A stretch of DNA of 64,000 nt from Oscillospiraceae bacterium. Its GTDB lineage: Bacteria; Bacillota; Clostridia; Oscillospirales; Ruminococcaceae. The stretch is taken from NCBI GenBank assembly GCA_025757985.1, contig CP107210.1, positions 2,728,001-2,792,000 on the forward strand, written 5' to 3'. The notes beneath the pieces were generated by a model. That model was given only the letters and a program-made list of their open reading frames with translations. It was not told the DNA's origin and did no database searches. Of the stretch, positions 19,560 through 28,394 are shown in pieces (the first letter of the stretch is position 1; every line of letters begins with the position of its first letter). A program made the position numbers and the translations under genes.

Positions 19560-20504
19560 ATGCTCATCAGTTTGATCGTACCCTGTTACAATGAAGAAGA
19601 AGCGATGCCGCTTTTTTATAAAGAAGCCTCCCGCGTGGCGGCGGAGATGAAAGCCAGCCACGGCGCGGATTTTGAGTTCATCTTTGTGGATGACGGCTCC
19701 CGCGACGGTACGCTGCGTGTGGCCCGCGAGCTCCACGCGCAGGACCCCCGCGTGCGGTATGTCTCGTTCAGCCGCAACTTTGGTAAGGAGGCCGGCATCT
19801 ACGCCGGCCTGCAGGCGGCCAGAGGCGATTATGTCGCCACGATGGACGCCGATCTGCAGGACCCGCCTGCGCTGCTGCCGCAGATGCTGGACACGCTGCT
19901 GACCGGCGAATACGACTGCGCCGCCACCCGCCGCACGACCCGCAAGGGCGAGCCGCCGCTGCGCAGCTGGTTTGCCCGCAAGTTTTACCAGATCATCAAC
20001 AAGATGTCTGATACGGAGATCGTTGATGGTGCGCGTGATTTCCGCCTGATGAGCCGCAAGATGACCGATGCCGTGCTGAGCATGGCCGAGTACAACCGGT
20101 TCAGCAAGGGCATTTTCAGCTGGGTCGGCTTTAAGACCAAATGGTTCGACTACGAGAACATCGAGCGCGTGGCCGGCACGACTAAGTGGAATTTCTGGGG
20201 CCTGTTCAAATACTCCATCGAGGGTATTGTCGGCTTCTCGACCACGCCGCTGCTGATGGCGGCGGGCGTGGGCGTTCTGTTCTGCCTGCTGGCGTTCATC
20301 GGCATTATTTTTGTCATCGTCCGGGCGCTGATGTTCGGCGACCCGACCTCCGGCTGGCCGAGCCTTGTCTGCATCATTCTGCTGTGCAGCGGCGTCCAGC
20401 TGTTCTGCACCGGCATCGTCGGCGAGTATCTGGCCAAAACCTACTTAGAGGTCAAGCACCGTCCTATCTACATCGTGGCCGAGACCGAAGAGGATAAAAA
20501 ATAA
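19560..20504 (+). CDS. GtrB-like polyprenyl-phosphate glycosyltransferase (GT2)
   Basis: A protein of 314 aa. This family transfers a sugar from a nucleotide donor to undecaprenyl phosphate on the cytoplasmic face. The N-terminal GT-A domain shows SLIVPCYNEEEAMPLFY, FVDDGSRDGTLRVARE (about 42), and ATMDADLQDPP (the metal-binding D-x-D, about 94). RDFRLMSR matches the GtrB/DPM-like group. Two C-terminal membrane segments (about 230-255 and 268-290) follow. A GtrII-type transferase starts 4 nt after the stop, the usual partner that uses the lipid-linked sugar outside the cell. Confidence 0.92.
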   Translation: MLISLIVPCYNEEEAMPLFYKEASRVAAEMKASHGADFEFIFVDDGSRDGTLRVARELHAQDPRVRYVSFSRNFGKEAGIYAGLQAARGDYVATMDADLQDPPALLPQMLDTLLTGEYDCAATRRTTRKGEPPLRSWFARKFYQIINKMSDTEIVDGARDFRLMSRKMTDAVLSMAEYNRFSKGIFSWVGFKTKWFDYENIERVAGTTKWNFWGLFKYSIEGIVGFSTTPLLMAAGVGVLFCLLAFIGIIFVIVRALMFGDPTSGWPSLVCIILLCSGVQLFCTGIVGEYLAKTYLEVKHRPIYIVAETEEDKK

Positions 20505-20507
20505 ACG

Positions 20508-22073
20508 ATGGACTGGCAGAAAAAAGTAAGCCTGTGGTGGGCCAAAAACTTCCGCCCGCTGGTCGTGGCGCTGCTGGTCGGCTGCGGCGTACATTACACG
20601 ATCTACGCTAACCAGCTGGGCACGATGGATGCCGTACACATCGGCGCACTGTACATTGCCGACGGCTGGCCCGAGCACCTGTATTGGGAAACCGAGCAGG
20701 GCCGTTGGGCACTGCGCCTGGTGGATATGCTGCGCGGCGGCATCAACCAGCCTGCACTTTCTGCATTGCTGATGCTGTTCCTCTACGCGCTGGCGGGTGT
20801 GCTGCTGACGGATTTGTTCGGCGTGCGCAGCCGCACGGCAAAATATCTGATTCCCCTCACGCTGGTCTGTGCGCCCTATGTGGCGGAGATCGAGTTTTTC
20901 CACTATTGCAGCGTGTCCTATGCGCTGTCCTTCCTGCTGGCTGTGCTGGCGGTGCAGTCCGCTGTCTGCGGTGTACGCTTTGCCTGGCTGGCGGGCACGG
21001 TCTGTATGGCGTTCTCGCTGGGTATGTACCAGGCCAACCTGGGTACGGCGGCAGGATTGTGCGTCATGCTGCTGATTCTGTCGGTTCTGCGCCGCCCCGG
21101 CGCGTGGAAAGCCACCGGCCTGACCGCTCTGCGCATGGTGCTGATGGGCGGCAGCGGCGCGGTGCTGTATATGCTGATTTTAAAGGTGTTCCTGCGGCTG
21201 TACGATGTGGGCCTGTCCGGTGTGAATGGCATCAACGCTGTGGGGCTGGACACGCTGCGCAGTCTGCCGCTGGGCCTGAAAAACGCCTACTTTGATTTTT
21301 ACGCCTACTTCTTCACCCACGGCATTGCCCAAAACCACTATGGGCAGATCGCAGGCTACCTGCTGCTGTTTGTGCTGGCGGCACTGGCCGGGCTGCGGTG
21401 GCTCGTCGTGCTGCATGACCGCAAGGCCGCCGCTGCGGCGGTGGTACTGGTGGCCCTGCTGCCCGCCGCAGCCAATGTGACCGACGTTATCAACACCGGG
21501 GCCACTGTGGCGCTGCGGATGGCGGGCTCGCTGGCCATCGTGGTACCGTTTGCCATCGCCGTGATCGACGCGGCTCCCGCGTTGACGGAACGGGCACTCT
21601 CCTGGGGGATGGCGCTCTGCACGGCGTTCTGTGCGGTGCTGCTGCGTGGGTTTGCCGTGCAGGTCAACAACGATGCGGCGGTCATGCTGAAACAAAAGAC
21701 CACCGTTGTGAACCTCGCCAACCGCCTGTGTACCCGGCTGGAAGAAAACGCCGACTACCAGAACGGCGCCGAGGTCGTGATCCTGGGCGAGCCGAAGCGC
21801 GGCGCGTACCCGGAGGAATCCCCGCTCAAGCCTATGGCCGGGGAATTGGCGCAGTTCGGCCCGCTCTCCTACGACCCGACGTTCAACGCCCACGGCTGGT
21901 ATGTGCTGGTGTGGGACGAGCTGGGCGTCCAGCTCAACGAATGCGCGGACGAGACTGTCCGCGTCATCAGCAATTCCGACGCGTTCAAGGCCATGCCCAA
22001 CTACCCGGCAGATGGCTGTATCCAGACCATCGACGGCGTTGTCACGCTGAAGGTGGCAGATTTTCCGTTTTGA
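20508..22073 (+). CDS. GtrII-like membrane glucosyltransferase
   Basis: A polytopic membrane protein of 521 aa, matching by eye the Glucos_trans_II family (serotype-converting GtrII of Shigella phage and relatives). An N-terminal helix leads to a conserved periplasmic-type loop, TMDAVHIGALYIADGWPEHLYWETEQGRWALRL (shown in part), with acidic residues suited to a GT-C catalytic loop. About ten hydrophobic segments follow, then a soluble C-terminal domain of about 110 aa (VVNLANRLCTRLEENADYQNGAE...). Coupling to the GtrB-like gene suggests transfer of a lipid-linked sugar to a surface polymer. The acceptor is unknown. Confidence 0.82.
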   Translation: MDWQKKVSLWWAKNFRPLVVALLVGCGVHYTIYANQLGTMDAVHIGALYIADGWPEHLYWETEQGRWALRLVDMLRGGINQPALSALLMLFLYALAGVLLTDLFGVRSRTAKYLIPLTLVCAPYVAEIEFFHYCSVSYALSFLLAVLAVQSAVCGVRFAWLAGTVCMAFSLGMYQANLGTAAGLCVMLLILSVLRRPGAWKATGLTALRMVLMGGSGAVLYMLILKVFLRLYDVGLSGVNGINAVGLDTLRSLPLGLKNAYFDFYAYFFTHGIAQNHYGQIAGYLLLFVLAALAGLRWLVVLHDRKAAAAAVVLVALLPAAANVTDVINTGATVALRMAGSLAIVVPFAIAVIDAAPALTERALSWGMALCTAFCAVLLRGFAVQVNNDAAVMLKQKTTVVNLANRLCTRLEENADYQNGAEVVILGEPKRGAYPEESPLKPMAGELAQFGPLSYDPTFNAHGWYVLVWDELGVQLNECADETVRVISNSDAFKAMPNYPADGCIQTIDGVVTLKVADFPF

Positions 22074-22082
22074 GAGCTGATA

Positions 22083-23456
22083 ATGATGCGTGATATGACC
22101 AAGGGTGCCCCGCTGGGGCACCTCTTTCTGTATGCGGTGCCGCTGCTGCTGGGGAACTGGCTGCAGCTGGCGTACAATGCGGTGGATTCCATCATCGCGG
22201 GGCGGTTCATCGGGCAGGATGCTCTGGCCGCCGAGGGTGTGGCAGGGCCGGTCATGAACCTTGTGATCCTTGCAATCAGCGGCCTGTGCATCGGCGCGGG
22301 CGTGCTGATGAGTGAGGCGTTCGGGGCCAAACGAACCGACCGGCTGAAAGAAACGCTGGCCACAACGCTGCTGTTCGGCGCCCTGCTCTGCTGCGGTGCG
22401 GCTGCGGCGGGCTGTCTGCTGACGCCGTGGATACTGCGGGCAACGGCCGTGCCGTCATCGATTTTTGAGATCACGGGTGTCTACCTGCGCATCACATTTC
22501 TGGGTGCGCCGTTCACCTTCTTCTATAACGCGCTCGCGGCGGGGCTGAAAAGTGTGGGCGACAGCAAAACGCCGCTGAAATTCCTTGCGTTCTCGGCAGT
22601 GCTGAATGCCGTGCTGGATTTCGTCCTGATCGGCGGGCTGGGCTTCGGCATCGTGTGCAGTGCGGTCACGACCGTGGTGGCCGAGGCTGCCAGCGCCGTG
22701 ATGGCCGCTGTTTACATGGCCTGCCGCGTGCCGGAGCTTTGCCCCGAGCGCGGCCAGTGGCGCATCCGCCGCGCACTGCTCGGCCCGATCCTGCGCTACG
22801 GCTCGGTGACGGCCCTGCAGCAGGCGGTGCAGCCGATCTGCAAGGTGTTGATCCAGGGGCAGGTCAACGCGCTGGGCGTTGGCTCCATCGCGGCGTTCAA
22901 CGCGGTGACGCGGGTGGATGATTTCGCTTTCACGCCGGAGCAGAGCATCGCCACGGCCATCACGACCTACATTGCGCAGAACCGCGGCGCAAGGCAGCCT
23001 GAACGCATCCGCCGCGGCTTTGCGGTGGGGCTGCGGCTTGAGCTGGGCTACTGGCTGCTGGTGGGCTGCGTGACGCTGACGCTGCGCCGGCCGATCCTCT
23101 CGCTGTTTGTGGCGGGGGAGGGCGCGGACGAGGTCATTGCATTGGGCAGCCGCTACCTTGGGTATATGGCGCTGCTCTACGCGCTGCCCGCCCTGACGAA
23201 CAGCCTGCAGGGCTTTTACCGCGGCATGGGCAAGATGACGACCACCCTGGTCGGCACCTGCCTGCAGGCGGGTCTGCGGGCCGCTGCGGCCGCTGTGCTG
23301 GCCCCGCGCGTGGGGCTGCCGGGCATCGCCTTTGCCTGCGCCTTCGGCTGGTGCGTCATGCTGGCCTTTGAGGTTCCGTACTATTTTTGGACATGTAAAA
23401 AGCAAAATTTGAAAAAGGCTTCTCCCATGGGAGAAGCTGTCCGCGAAGCGGGCTGA
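22083..23456 (+). CDS. MATE family transporter
   Basis: A protein of 457 aa with about 12 membrane segments in two MatE halves. It opens DMTKGAPLGHLFLYAVPLLLGNWLQLAYNAVDSIIAGRFIG (given in part), typical of NorM/DinF-type members. MATE proteins use Na+ or H+ gradients for drug or metabolite export and belong to the MOP superfamily with lipid-linked oligosaccharide flippases. It is 9 nt after the GtrII gene. The last dozen codons (after KKQNLKK) are encoded by repeat family A, so the natural C-terminus has been replaced or extended by a repeat. Confidence 0.93.
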   Translation: MMRDMTKGAPLGHLFLYAVPLLLGNWLQLAYNAVDSIIAGRFIGQDALAAEGVAGPVMNLVILAISGLCIGAGVLMSEAFGAKRTDRLKETLATTLLFGALLCCGAAAAGCLLTPWILRATAVPSSIFEITGVYLRITFLGAPFTFFYNALAAGLKSVGDSKTPLKFLAFSAVLNAVLDFVLIGGLGFGIVCSAVTTVVAEAASAVMAAVYMACRVPELCPERGQWRIRRALLGPILRYGSVTALQQAVQPICKVLIQGQVNALGVGSIAAFNAVTRVDDFAFTPEQSIATAITTYIAQNRGARQPERIRRGFAVGLRLELGYWLLVGCVTLTLRRPILSLFVAGEGADEVIALGSRYLGYMALLYALPALTNSLQGFYRGMGKMTTTLVGTCLQAGLRAAAAAVLAPRVGLPGIAFACAFGWCVMLAFEVPYYFWTCKKQNLKKASPMGEAVREAG

Positions 23457-23554
23457 TGAGGGGCGGCGCTGCCGGTATTGTCCATTTGCCGGGCAGACGC
23501 GCCCCTCATCCGGCCTCGCGGGCTCGGCCACCTTCCCCCAATTGGGGAAGGCTT
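23415..23554. repeat. Repeat family A, copy 4, overlapping the MATE 3' end
   Basis: AAGGCTTCTCCCATGGGAGAAGC begins inside the MATE gene, whose stop is at 23454-23456. TGATGAGGGGCGGC, GCGCCCCTCATCCGGCC and CCTTCCCCCAATTGGGGAAGGCTTTTTT follow. The last hairpin plus its T run would also work as a plus-strand terminator. Confidence 0.88.
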
Positions 23555-23591
23555 TTTTGTGTAAAATTTCCCCAATATCTGCTGCGGCTGA

Positions 23592-23620
23592 TTGTAATTT
23601 CTTCGACAAAATGCTACACT
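23592..23620 (+). promoter_or_regulatory. Promoter for the GH25 fusion gene
   Basis: TTGTAA (23592-23597), 17-nt spacer, TACACT (23615-23620), about 50 nt before the GTG start. Confidence 0.65.
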
Positions 23621-23669
23621 AATAATAGCTATCCCTGCATAAAATCTACCCGGAGAGAGGTAAACCGCC

Positions 23670-26432
23670 GTGCCAGAAGAACGCAAAGTCTACCGCAGCC
23701 CCGCCCGCGCTGCCACCAAGGCCAGACCGGCCCAAACGGCGGCACCGCGCCCGCCGCAGCCGCCCCAAAAACCAAAGCGCCGCAGTGCAAAACGCCGCCG
23801 CAGCCGTATTGTGCTGGGGCTGTGTCTGCTATGCCTGGCGGTCGTGCTGGTGGTGTCCGTTGTGATGGTGCGCTGCACGGCGGAGCCCGGCGGCCCGGCC
23901 GAGGCTGACTTCGGCACGCCTGCCGCCGCATGGCAGAAAAACGAGCTGGGCTACTACTTCAACGCCAGCGGCGGGGCGATCCCGGCGGCGGTGCTGAAGG
24001 GTATGGATGTCTCTAAATTTCAGGGAGAGGTCAACTGGGAAACCGCCAAGGCGGCCGGTATCGACTTTGCGATCATCCGCTGCGGCTTCGGCGGTGAGTG
24101 GGACGGCGCCGAGGAAAACTGGGCGCAGGATGACCCGCAGTGGCGGCGCAATGCCGATGAATGCACCCGGCTGGGCATCCCGTTCGGCACCTATCTCTAC
24201 TCCTACGCGACGACGGTGGAGGAGGCCCGCAGCGAGGCCGACCATGTGGCGCGGCTGCTGGGCCTGACTGCGCCCCCGCAGGAGGGGCTGGACGACTACA
24301 CCGCCAGTCCGTACCGGCTGAGCTACCCCGTCTACTATGATCTGGAGGATAAATACATCAGCGGCGTTTTCCCGTCCGAGATGGCCGAGATCACCAAGGC
24401 GTTCTTCGACCGCCTGCAGGAGCATGGCTACACCGGCGAGCAGGGCGTCTATGCCTCGCTGAACTGGGTGCGCGCGCGGTTCAGCGACCCCGGGTTTGAC
24501 CCGTGGCGCGACAACCTCTGGATCGCCCGCTTCTCTGACGAGCTGGGCTACGCCGGCACCTACGACATGTGGCAGTCCACCTACAGCGCCCCCGGCGCGG
24601 ACTACGGCGTGCAGAGCAAGACGGTGGACCTTGATTTTGTCATGCGGCCGTTTACTTTTACCGGCGTGAGCGCCTGCAACGGCAAGACTGCCGCGCCGGT
24701 GATGCAAAACGATACCCGCACCGATGAGCTGCACATGGACGGCAAGGACGCCTACGCCACCCTTGAGACGAACGAACCTGACGAGGAGGCGGGCGGCCGC
24801 AGGGTCTACTGGACAACAAGCGATAAGAGCGTTGCCACGGTGGACAAAAACGGCACGGTCCGCGCCCGCACCGACAGCGGCGAGTGTACGATCACGGCCA
24901 CGCTGGCCGATGGAACCGAGAGCCGCACCTGCCTTGTGCGGGTGGGGGACATCACGGTTCCGATCTTTGCCACGGCGGGGCTGCGGGGGGACCGCACCAC
25001 GCTGGCGGACGCCGCCGCGCTGAAGGCCTCCACCCCGGATTCGATCCTGCTGGATGCGGGCGATGCCCTGCACGGCACCCAGAGCGCCAGCCTGACCGGC
25101 GGCATGGATATGCTGTCGGCCTTCTCGGCGGCCGGGTATGACCTGCAGGCAATGGCGCTGAACGACTTTGCCTACGGCACGACCCGCCTTGTCAGCGATG
25201 CCAACATGGGCAGCGGCCCCTCGCTTGCCTCCAACCTGCTGAACAACGAGGCCACCGCCGTATTTTACCGCTCCACCAGCTGGAACCGCAACCGCGTTAC
25301 GAACGGCATGTATACGATCGTGGAGCGCGCGGGGTACAAGATCGGCTTCTTTGCGCTGAATGACCCGGCGCAGGCCGCCGGGATCTCGGCGGCCAACGGC
25401 GAGTTTATCACGGCCCGCGACTGGACCGATACTGCCAACGAGCAGATCGCGGCGCTGCAGAACGCCGGGTGTGATGCCATTATTGCCATTGCGGCCACCG
25501 CGCCCGGGGGTGACTGGCAGAAGGCGCTGCTGAACAGCGGCGTCACCGCCATCATTGACGGCACCGCCGCCGAAAACGGCACGAATGTGCTGGGGGCGGC
25601 GCAGGGGCTTGGCGGCATAGCCCGGCTGGATCTGGTGTTCACCCAGGGTGGCGGCTGCCGCGCCGTGCTGCAGAGCGCGGTGACGGCCGAGGCGATGGAG
25701 AGCAGCCGCAGCACCTGGCTTGAGATGGCCGCGGCGCAGGCCCAGACCGAGGCCGCCGCCGATACCGCCGACCCCGGCAAGGATACCGCCGCTGCGGGCG
25801 GCAAGGACACCGCTGCCCCTACCGAGACGGCGGACGCAGCCCGGCAGGCCGGTGCAGATGCCTATGTCTACGCGGCGGCCAAGATCGCCGCGCTGGATGC
25901 CGATGACCAGAGCATCCTCTACACGCCGCTTTTCACCTACGCGGAAAACCCGGACGCGAGCCGGACGATCAGCTTCGGCAACTATCTGGCGGCGCTCTAC
26001 GCCGAGGCTGTGGCCAACGATACAGCCAGCGGTCTGCCGGAGGGGGCTGCGGTCGAGGCTCTCGCAGGCGGTGTGACCGAGCCGGAGTACGGCGAGATCA
26101 CCCGCGGCGATCTGATGGCAGCGCTGCCCGCCACGGCGCGCATCCAGCTTGTCAGCATCCCCGCCGATGCCGCCAAGACACTGGCGGACAGCGGCAGCGT
26201 GAGCCGCGTCTACCAGAGCAGCCTGACCGAGTACACGCCGGCAGGGGACACCGCCTACATCGTCACCGACACGGCCACGCTGGCGGCGCTGAACGCGGAC
26301 TACACCGTCCTGCGGGATTACGGCGATGTATTCTGGGCGGTGCGGATGAACATCAACGATTTGACAAACAATTTTGCCGAGAACTTTACCCTGCCCGAGG
26401 CCCCGCAGTACGGCGTGGGGCGCAAAAGTTAA
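23670..26432 (+). CDS. Membrane-anchored GH25 muramidase - Ig-like - degenerate 5'-nucleotidase fusion
   Basis: A protein of 920 aa with GTG start (CGGAGAGAGG upstream). A basic N-terminus and one membrane segment (about 47-67) anchor it. GH25 lysozyme domain at about 110-330: GMDVSKFQGEVNWETAK, IIRCGFGG and YPVYYDLED with the acidic catalytic residues present. A Big_2-like Ig domain lies at about 345-425 (WTTSDKSVATVDKNGTVRA). Next is a fold matching the 5'-nucleotidase phosphoesterase (about 427-690) whose metal motifs are lost: DxHG reads GLRG, GNHE reads ALND, GGHxH reads DGTAA. An Ala/Asp/Thr linker leads to a 5'-nucleotidase C-terminal-like domain (ITRGDLMAALPATARIQLVSIP). It likely cuts peptidoglycan, while the second half probably binds rather than hydrolyses. 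Confidence 0.85.
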   Translation: MPEERKVYRSPARAATKARPAQTAAPRPPQPPQKPKRRSAKRRRSRIVLGLCLLCLAVVLVVSVVMVRCTAEPGGPAEADFGTPAAAWQKNELGYYFNASGGAIPAAVLKGMDVSKFQGEVNWETAKAAGIDFAIIRCGFGGEWDGAEENWAQDDPQWRRNADECTRLGIPFGTYLYSYATTVEEARSEADHVARLLGLTAPPQEGLDDYTASPYRLSYPVYYDLEDKYISGVFPSEMAEITKAFFDRLQEHGYTGEQGVYASLNWVRARFSDPGFDPWRDNLWIARFSDELGYAGTYDMWQSTYSAPGADYGVQSKTVDLDFVMRPFTFTGVSACNGKTAAPVMQNDTRTDELHMDGKDAYATLETNEPDEEAGGRRVYWTTSDKSVATVDKNGTVRARTDSGECTITATLADGTESRTCLVRVGDITVPIFATAGLRGDRTTLADAAALKASTPDSILLDAGDALHGTQSASLTGGMDMLSAFSAAGYDLQAMALNDFAYGTTRLVSDANMGSGPSLASNLLNNEATAVFYRSTSWNRNRVTNGMYTIVERAGYKIGFFALNDPAQAAGISAANGEFITARDWTDTANEQIAALQNAGCDAIIAIAATAPGGDWQKALLNSGVTAIIDGTAAENGTNVLGAAQGLGGIARLDLVFTQGGGCRAVLQSAVTAEAMESSRSTWLEMAAAQAQTEAAADTADPGKDTAAAGGKDTAAPTETADAARQAGADAYVYAAAKIAALDADDQSILYTPLFTYAENPDASRTISFGNYLAALYAEAVANDTASGLPEGAAVEALAGGVTEPEYGEITRGDLMAALPATARIQLVSIPADAAKTLADSGSVSRVYQSSLTEYTPAGDTAYIVTDTATLAALNADYTVLRDYGDVFWAVRMNINDLTNNFAENFTLPEAPQYGVGRKS

Positions 26433-26437
26433 ATGTA

Positions 26438-26692
26438 GGGCGGCCTGTCCTCTGGCCGCCGCACTGTGCCTTTAGAACTCCTTTATCCTTTAGCTGTAGG
26501 GGGCGGCGTCCTCGACGCCCCGCGGTCTTGCCTGCAGGTTCTTGGCTGACACCACCGGCCAAAGCCCCTCCGGCCTTTGCTTCGCTCGGCCACCTCCCCG
26601 CTATGCGAGGAGGCTTTCACGCGGGCGAAGCCCGTGTAAAAGGCTCCCCATTCTGGGGAGCTGGCCGAGCTTGCGAGGCCTGAGGGGCTTTG
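26438..26692. repeat. GTAGGG fragments and repeat family B, copy 1
   Basis: The 339-base gap before the metallo-hydrolase begins with GTAGGGCGGCCTGTCCTCTGGCCGCC and GTAGGGGGCGGCGTCCTCGACGCCCC. Family B follows at 26561-26692: AAAGCCCCTCCGGCCTT, GCTTCGCTCGGCCACCTCCCC, CGCGGGCGAAGCCCGTG and GAGGCCTGAGGGGCTTTG. The remaining 75 bases before the next gene hold a pyrimidine-rich stretch and the ribosome site AAAGGGGGACCTAT. Confidence 0.8.
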
Positions 26693-26771
26693 CGCACCGC
26701 ACGATCACTACCCATTCTCCCTGCAAGCATCTCTCTTCTTTCTACTCTCTTCACTGAAAAGGGGGACCTAT

Positions 26772-28394
26772 ATGAAACTCACATTCTTAGGTGCTGACCG
26801 TGAGGTCACCGGCAGCTGCACCCAGCTGGAGGCAGCGGGCCACCGCATCCTGATCGACTGCGGCATGGAGCAGGGCCGCGATGTCTACGAAAACGCCGAC
26901 CTGCCGTATGCCCCCGGCACCTATGAGGCCCTGCTGCTCACCCATGCACACATCGACCACTCGGGACGCATCCCGTACCTGTACAAAAATGGCTACCGCG
27001 GCCCGGTCTATACCACCGAGGCCACCCGCGACCTCTGCGGCATCATGCTCGAGGACTCCGCCCACATTCAGGAGCAGGAGGCCGAGTGGAAAAACCGTAA
27101 GGCCATGCGCAGCGGCGCAGAAATGATCGAGCCGGACTACACGGTCGAGGATGCCCAAAACGTCATGAAGCAGTTCGTGCCCTGCCCCTATGAGGCATGG
27201 CAGACCCTGTTCGACGGCCCCCAGGGGCGTATCGAGGTGCGCTTTACCGATGTGGGCCACCTGTTGGGCAGCGCGTCGATCTCGCTGCGCATTACAGAGG
27301 CGGGCCGCGCGCCGGAGATCATCGTTTTCTCGGGTGATATCGGCAACAGGCATCAGCCGCTCATCCGTGACCCGGCCAACCCCGGCCATGCCGACTATCT
27401 GGTCATGGAGTCCACCTACGGCGACCGCAGCCACGGGCCAAAGCCGGACTACCTCGGCGAGCTGAGCGGTATACTGCAGTCCACCTTTGACAAGGGCGGC
27501 AATGTGGTCATCCCCAGCTTTGCGGTCGGTCGCACGCAGGAGCTGCTCTATTTTATCCGCCAGATCAAGGCCGAGGGCCGCATCAAGGGCCACGGCAATT
27601 TCCCGGTTTTTGTGGACAGCCCGCTTGCCAGCAAGTCCACCACGATCTTCCGCGAAAATTTTGCCGAGTGCTATGACGAGGAGGCGCTTGCACTGGTGCA
27701 GAGCGGTGAAAACCCGCTGCAGTTCCCTGGCCTGTATATCAGCGAGACGAAGGAGCAGTCGGTGGCCATCAACGGCGATGAAACGCCCAAGGTCATCATC
27801 TCGGCGGCCGGCATGTGCGATGCGGGCCGCATCCGCCATCATCTGAAGTACAACCTCTGGCGGCCGGAGTGTACGGTGCTGTTTGTGGGCTACCAAAGCC
27901 CCGGCACGCTGGGCAACGCGCTGGTCAACGGTGCGCAGGAGGTAAAGCTTTTCGGCGAGCCGGTGCAGGTACGGGCGCGCATCGCCCAGCTGGGCGGGCT
28001 TTCGGGTCATGCGGACAAGGACGGGCTGGAGGAATGGCTCCGCGCCTTTGACGAAAAGCCGAAGTTCGTCTTTGTCAACCACGGCGAGGACGCCGTCGCC
28101 GAGCACTGGGCCAACCATCTGAAGGAGGAGGGCTACGAGGCCGAGGCCCCCTACAACGGCTCGATCTGGATCGCGGCCGAGGGGCGGGTCGCCTGCGCCG
28201 AGGTAGGCAACACCCGGAAGATCATCAAGACGAAATCCGCCGAGACCGTGCGCACCAGCGCGGCCTACGACCGACTTTACAATATGGGCCAGCGCCTGCT
28301 GGAGGTCATCCGCCACAATCAGGGCGGTGCCAACAAGGACCTTGCAAAATTTGCGGGCCAGATCGCGGCGCTGTGCGATAAGTGGGACAGATGA
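26772..28394 (+). CDS. MBL-fold beta-CASP RNA metallo-hydrolase
   Basis: A protein of 540 aa. The N-terminus MKLTFLGADREVTGSCTQLEAAG and the zinc motif LLTHAHIDHSGRIPYL (HxHxDH) identify a metallo-beta-lactamase fold. Further ligands are DVGHLLGSASI and FSGDIG. The beta-CASP insert (MESTYGDRSHG, VVIPSFAVGRTQELLYFI, DSPLASKSTTIF, ISAAGMCDAGRIRHHL) and the C-terminal RMMBL region (GLSGHADKDGLEEWL, FVNHGEDA) place it with CPSF-like RNA-cleaving proteins. RNA is the likely substrate; the precise role is unknown. Its stop overlaps the next gene by 4 nt. Confidence 0.92.
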   Translation: MKLTFLGADREVTGSCTQLEAAGHRILIDCGMEQGRDVYENADLPYAPGTYEALLLTHAHIDHSGRIPYLYKNGYRGPVYTTEATRDLCGIMLEDSAHIQEQEAEWKNRKAMRSGAEMIEPDYTVEDAQNVMKQFVPCPYEAWQTLFDGPQGRIEVRFTDVGHLLGSASISLRITEAGRAPEIIVFSGDIGNRHQPLIRDPANPGHADYLVMESTYGDRSHGPKPDYLGELSGILQSTFDKGGNVVIPSFAVGRTQELLYFIRQIKAEGRIKGHGNFPVFVDSPLASKSTTIFRENFAECYDEEALALVQSGENPLQFPGLYISETKEQSVAINGDETPKVIISAAGMCDAGRIRHHLKYNLWRPECTVLFVGYQSPGTLGNALVNGAQEVKLFGEPVQVRARIAQLGGLSGHADKDGLEEWLRAFDEKPKFVFVNHGEDAVAEHWANHLKEEGYEAEAPYNGSIWIAAEGRVACAEVGNTRKIIKTKSAETVRTSAAYDRLYNMGQRLLEVIRHNQGGANKDLAKFAGQIAALCDKWDR

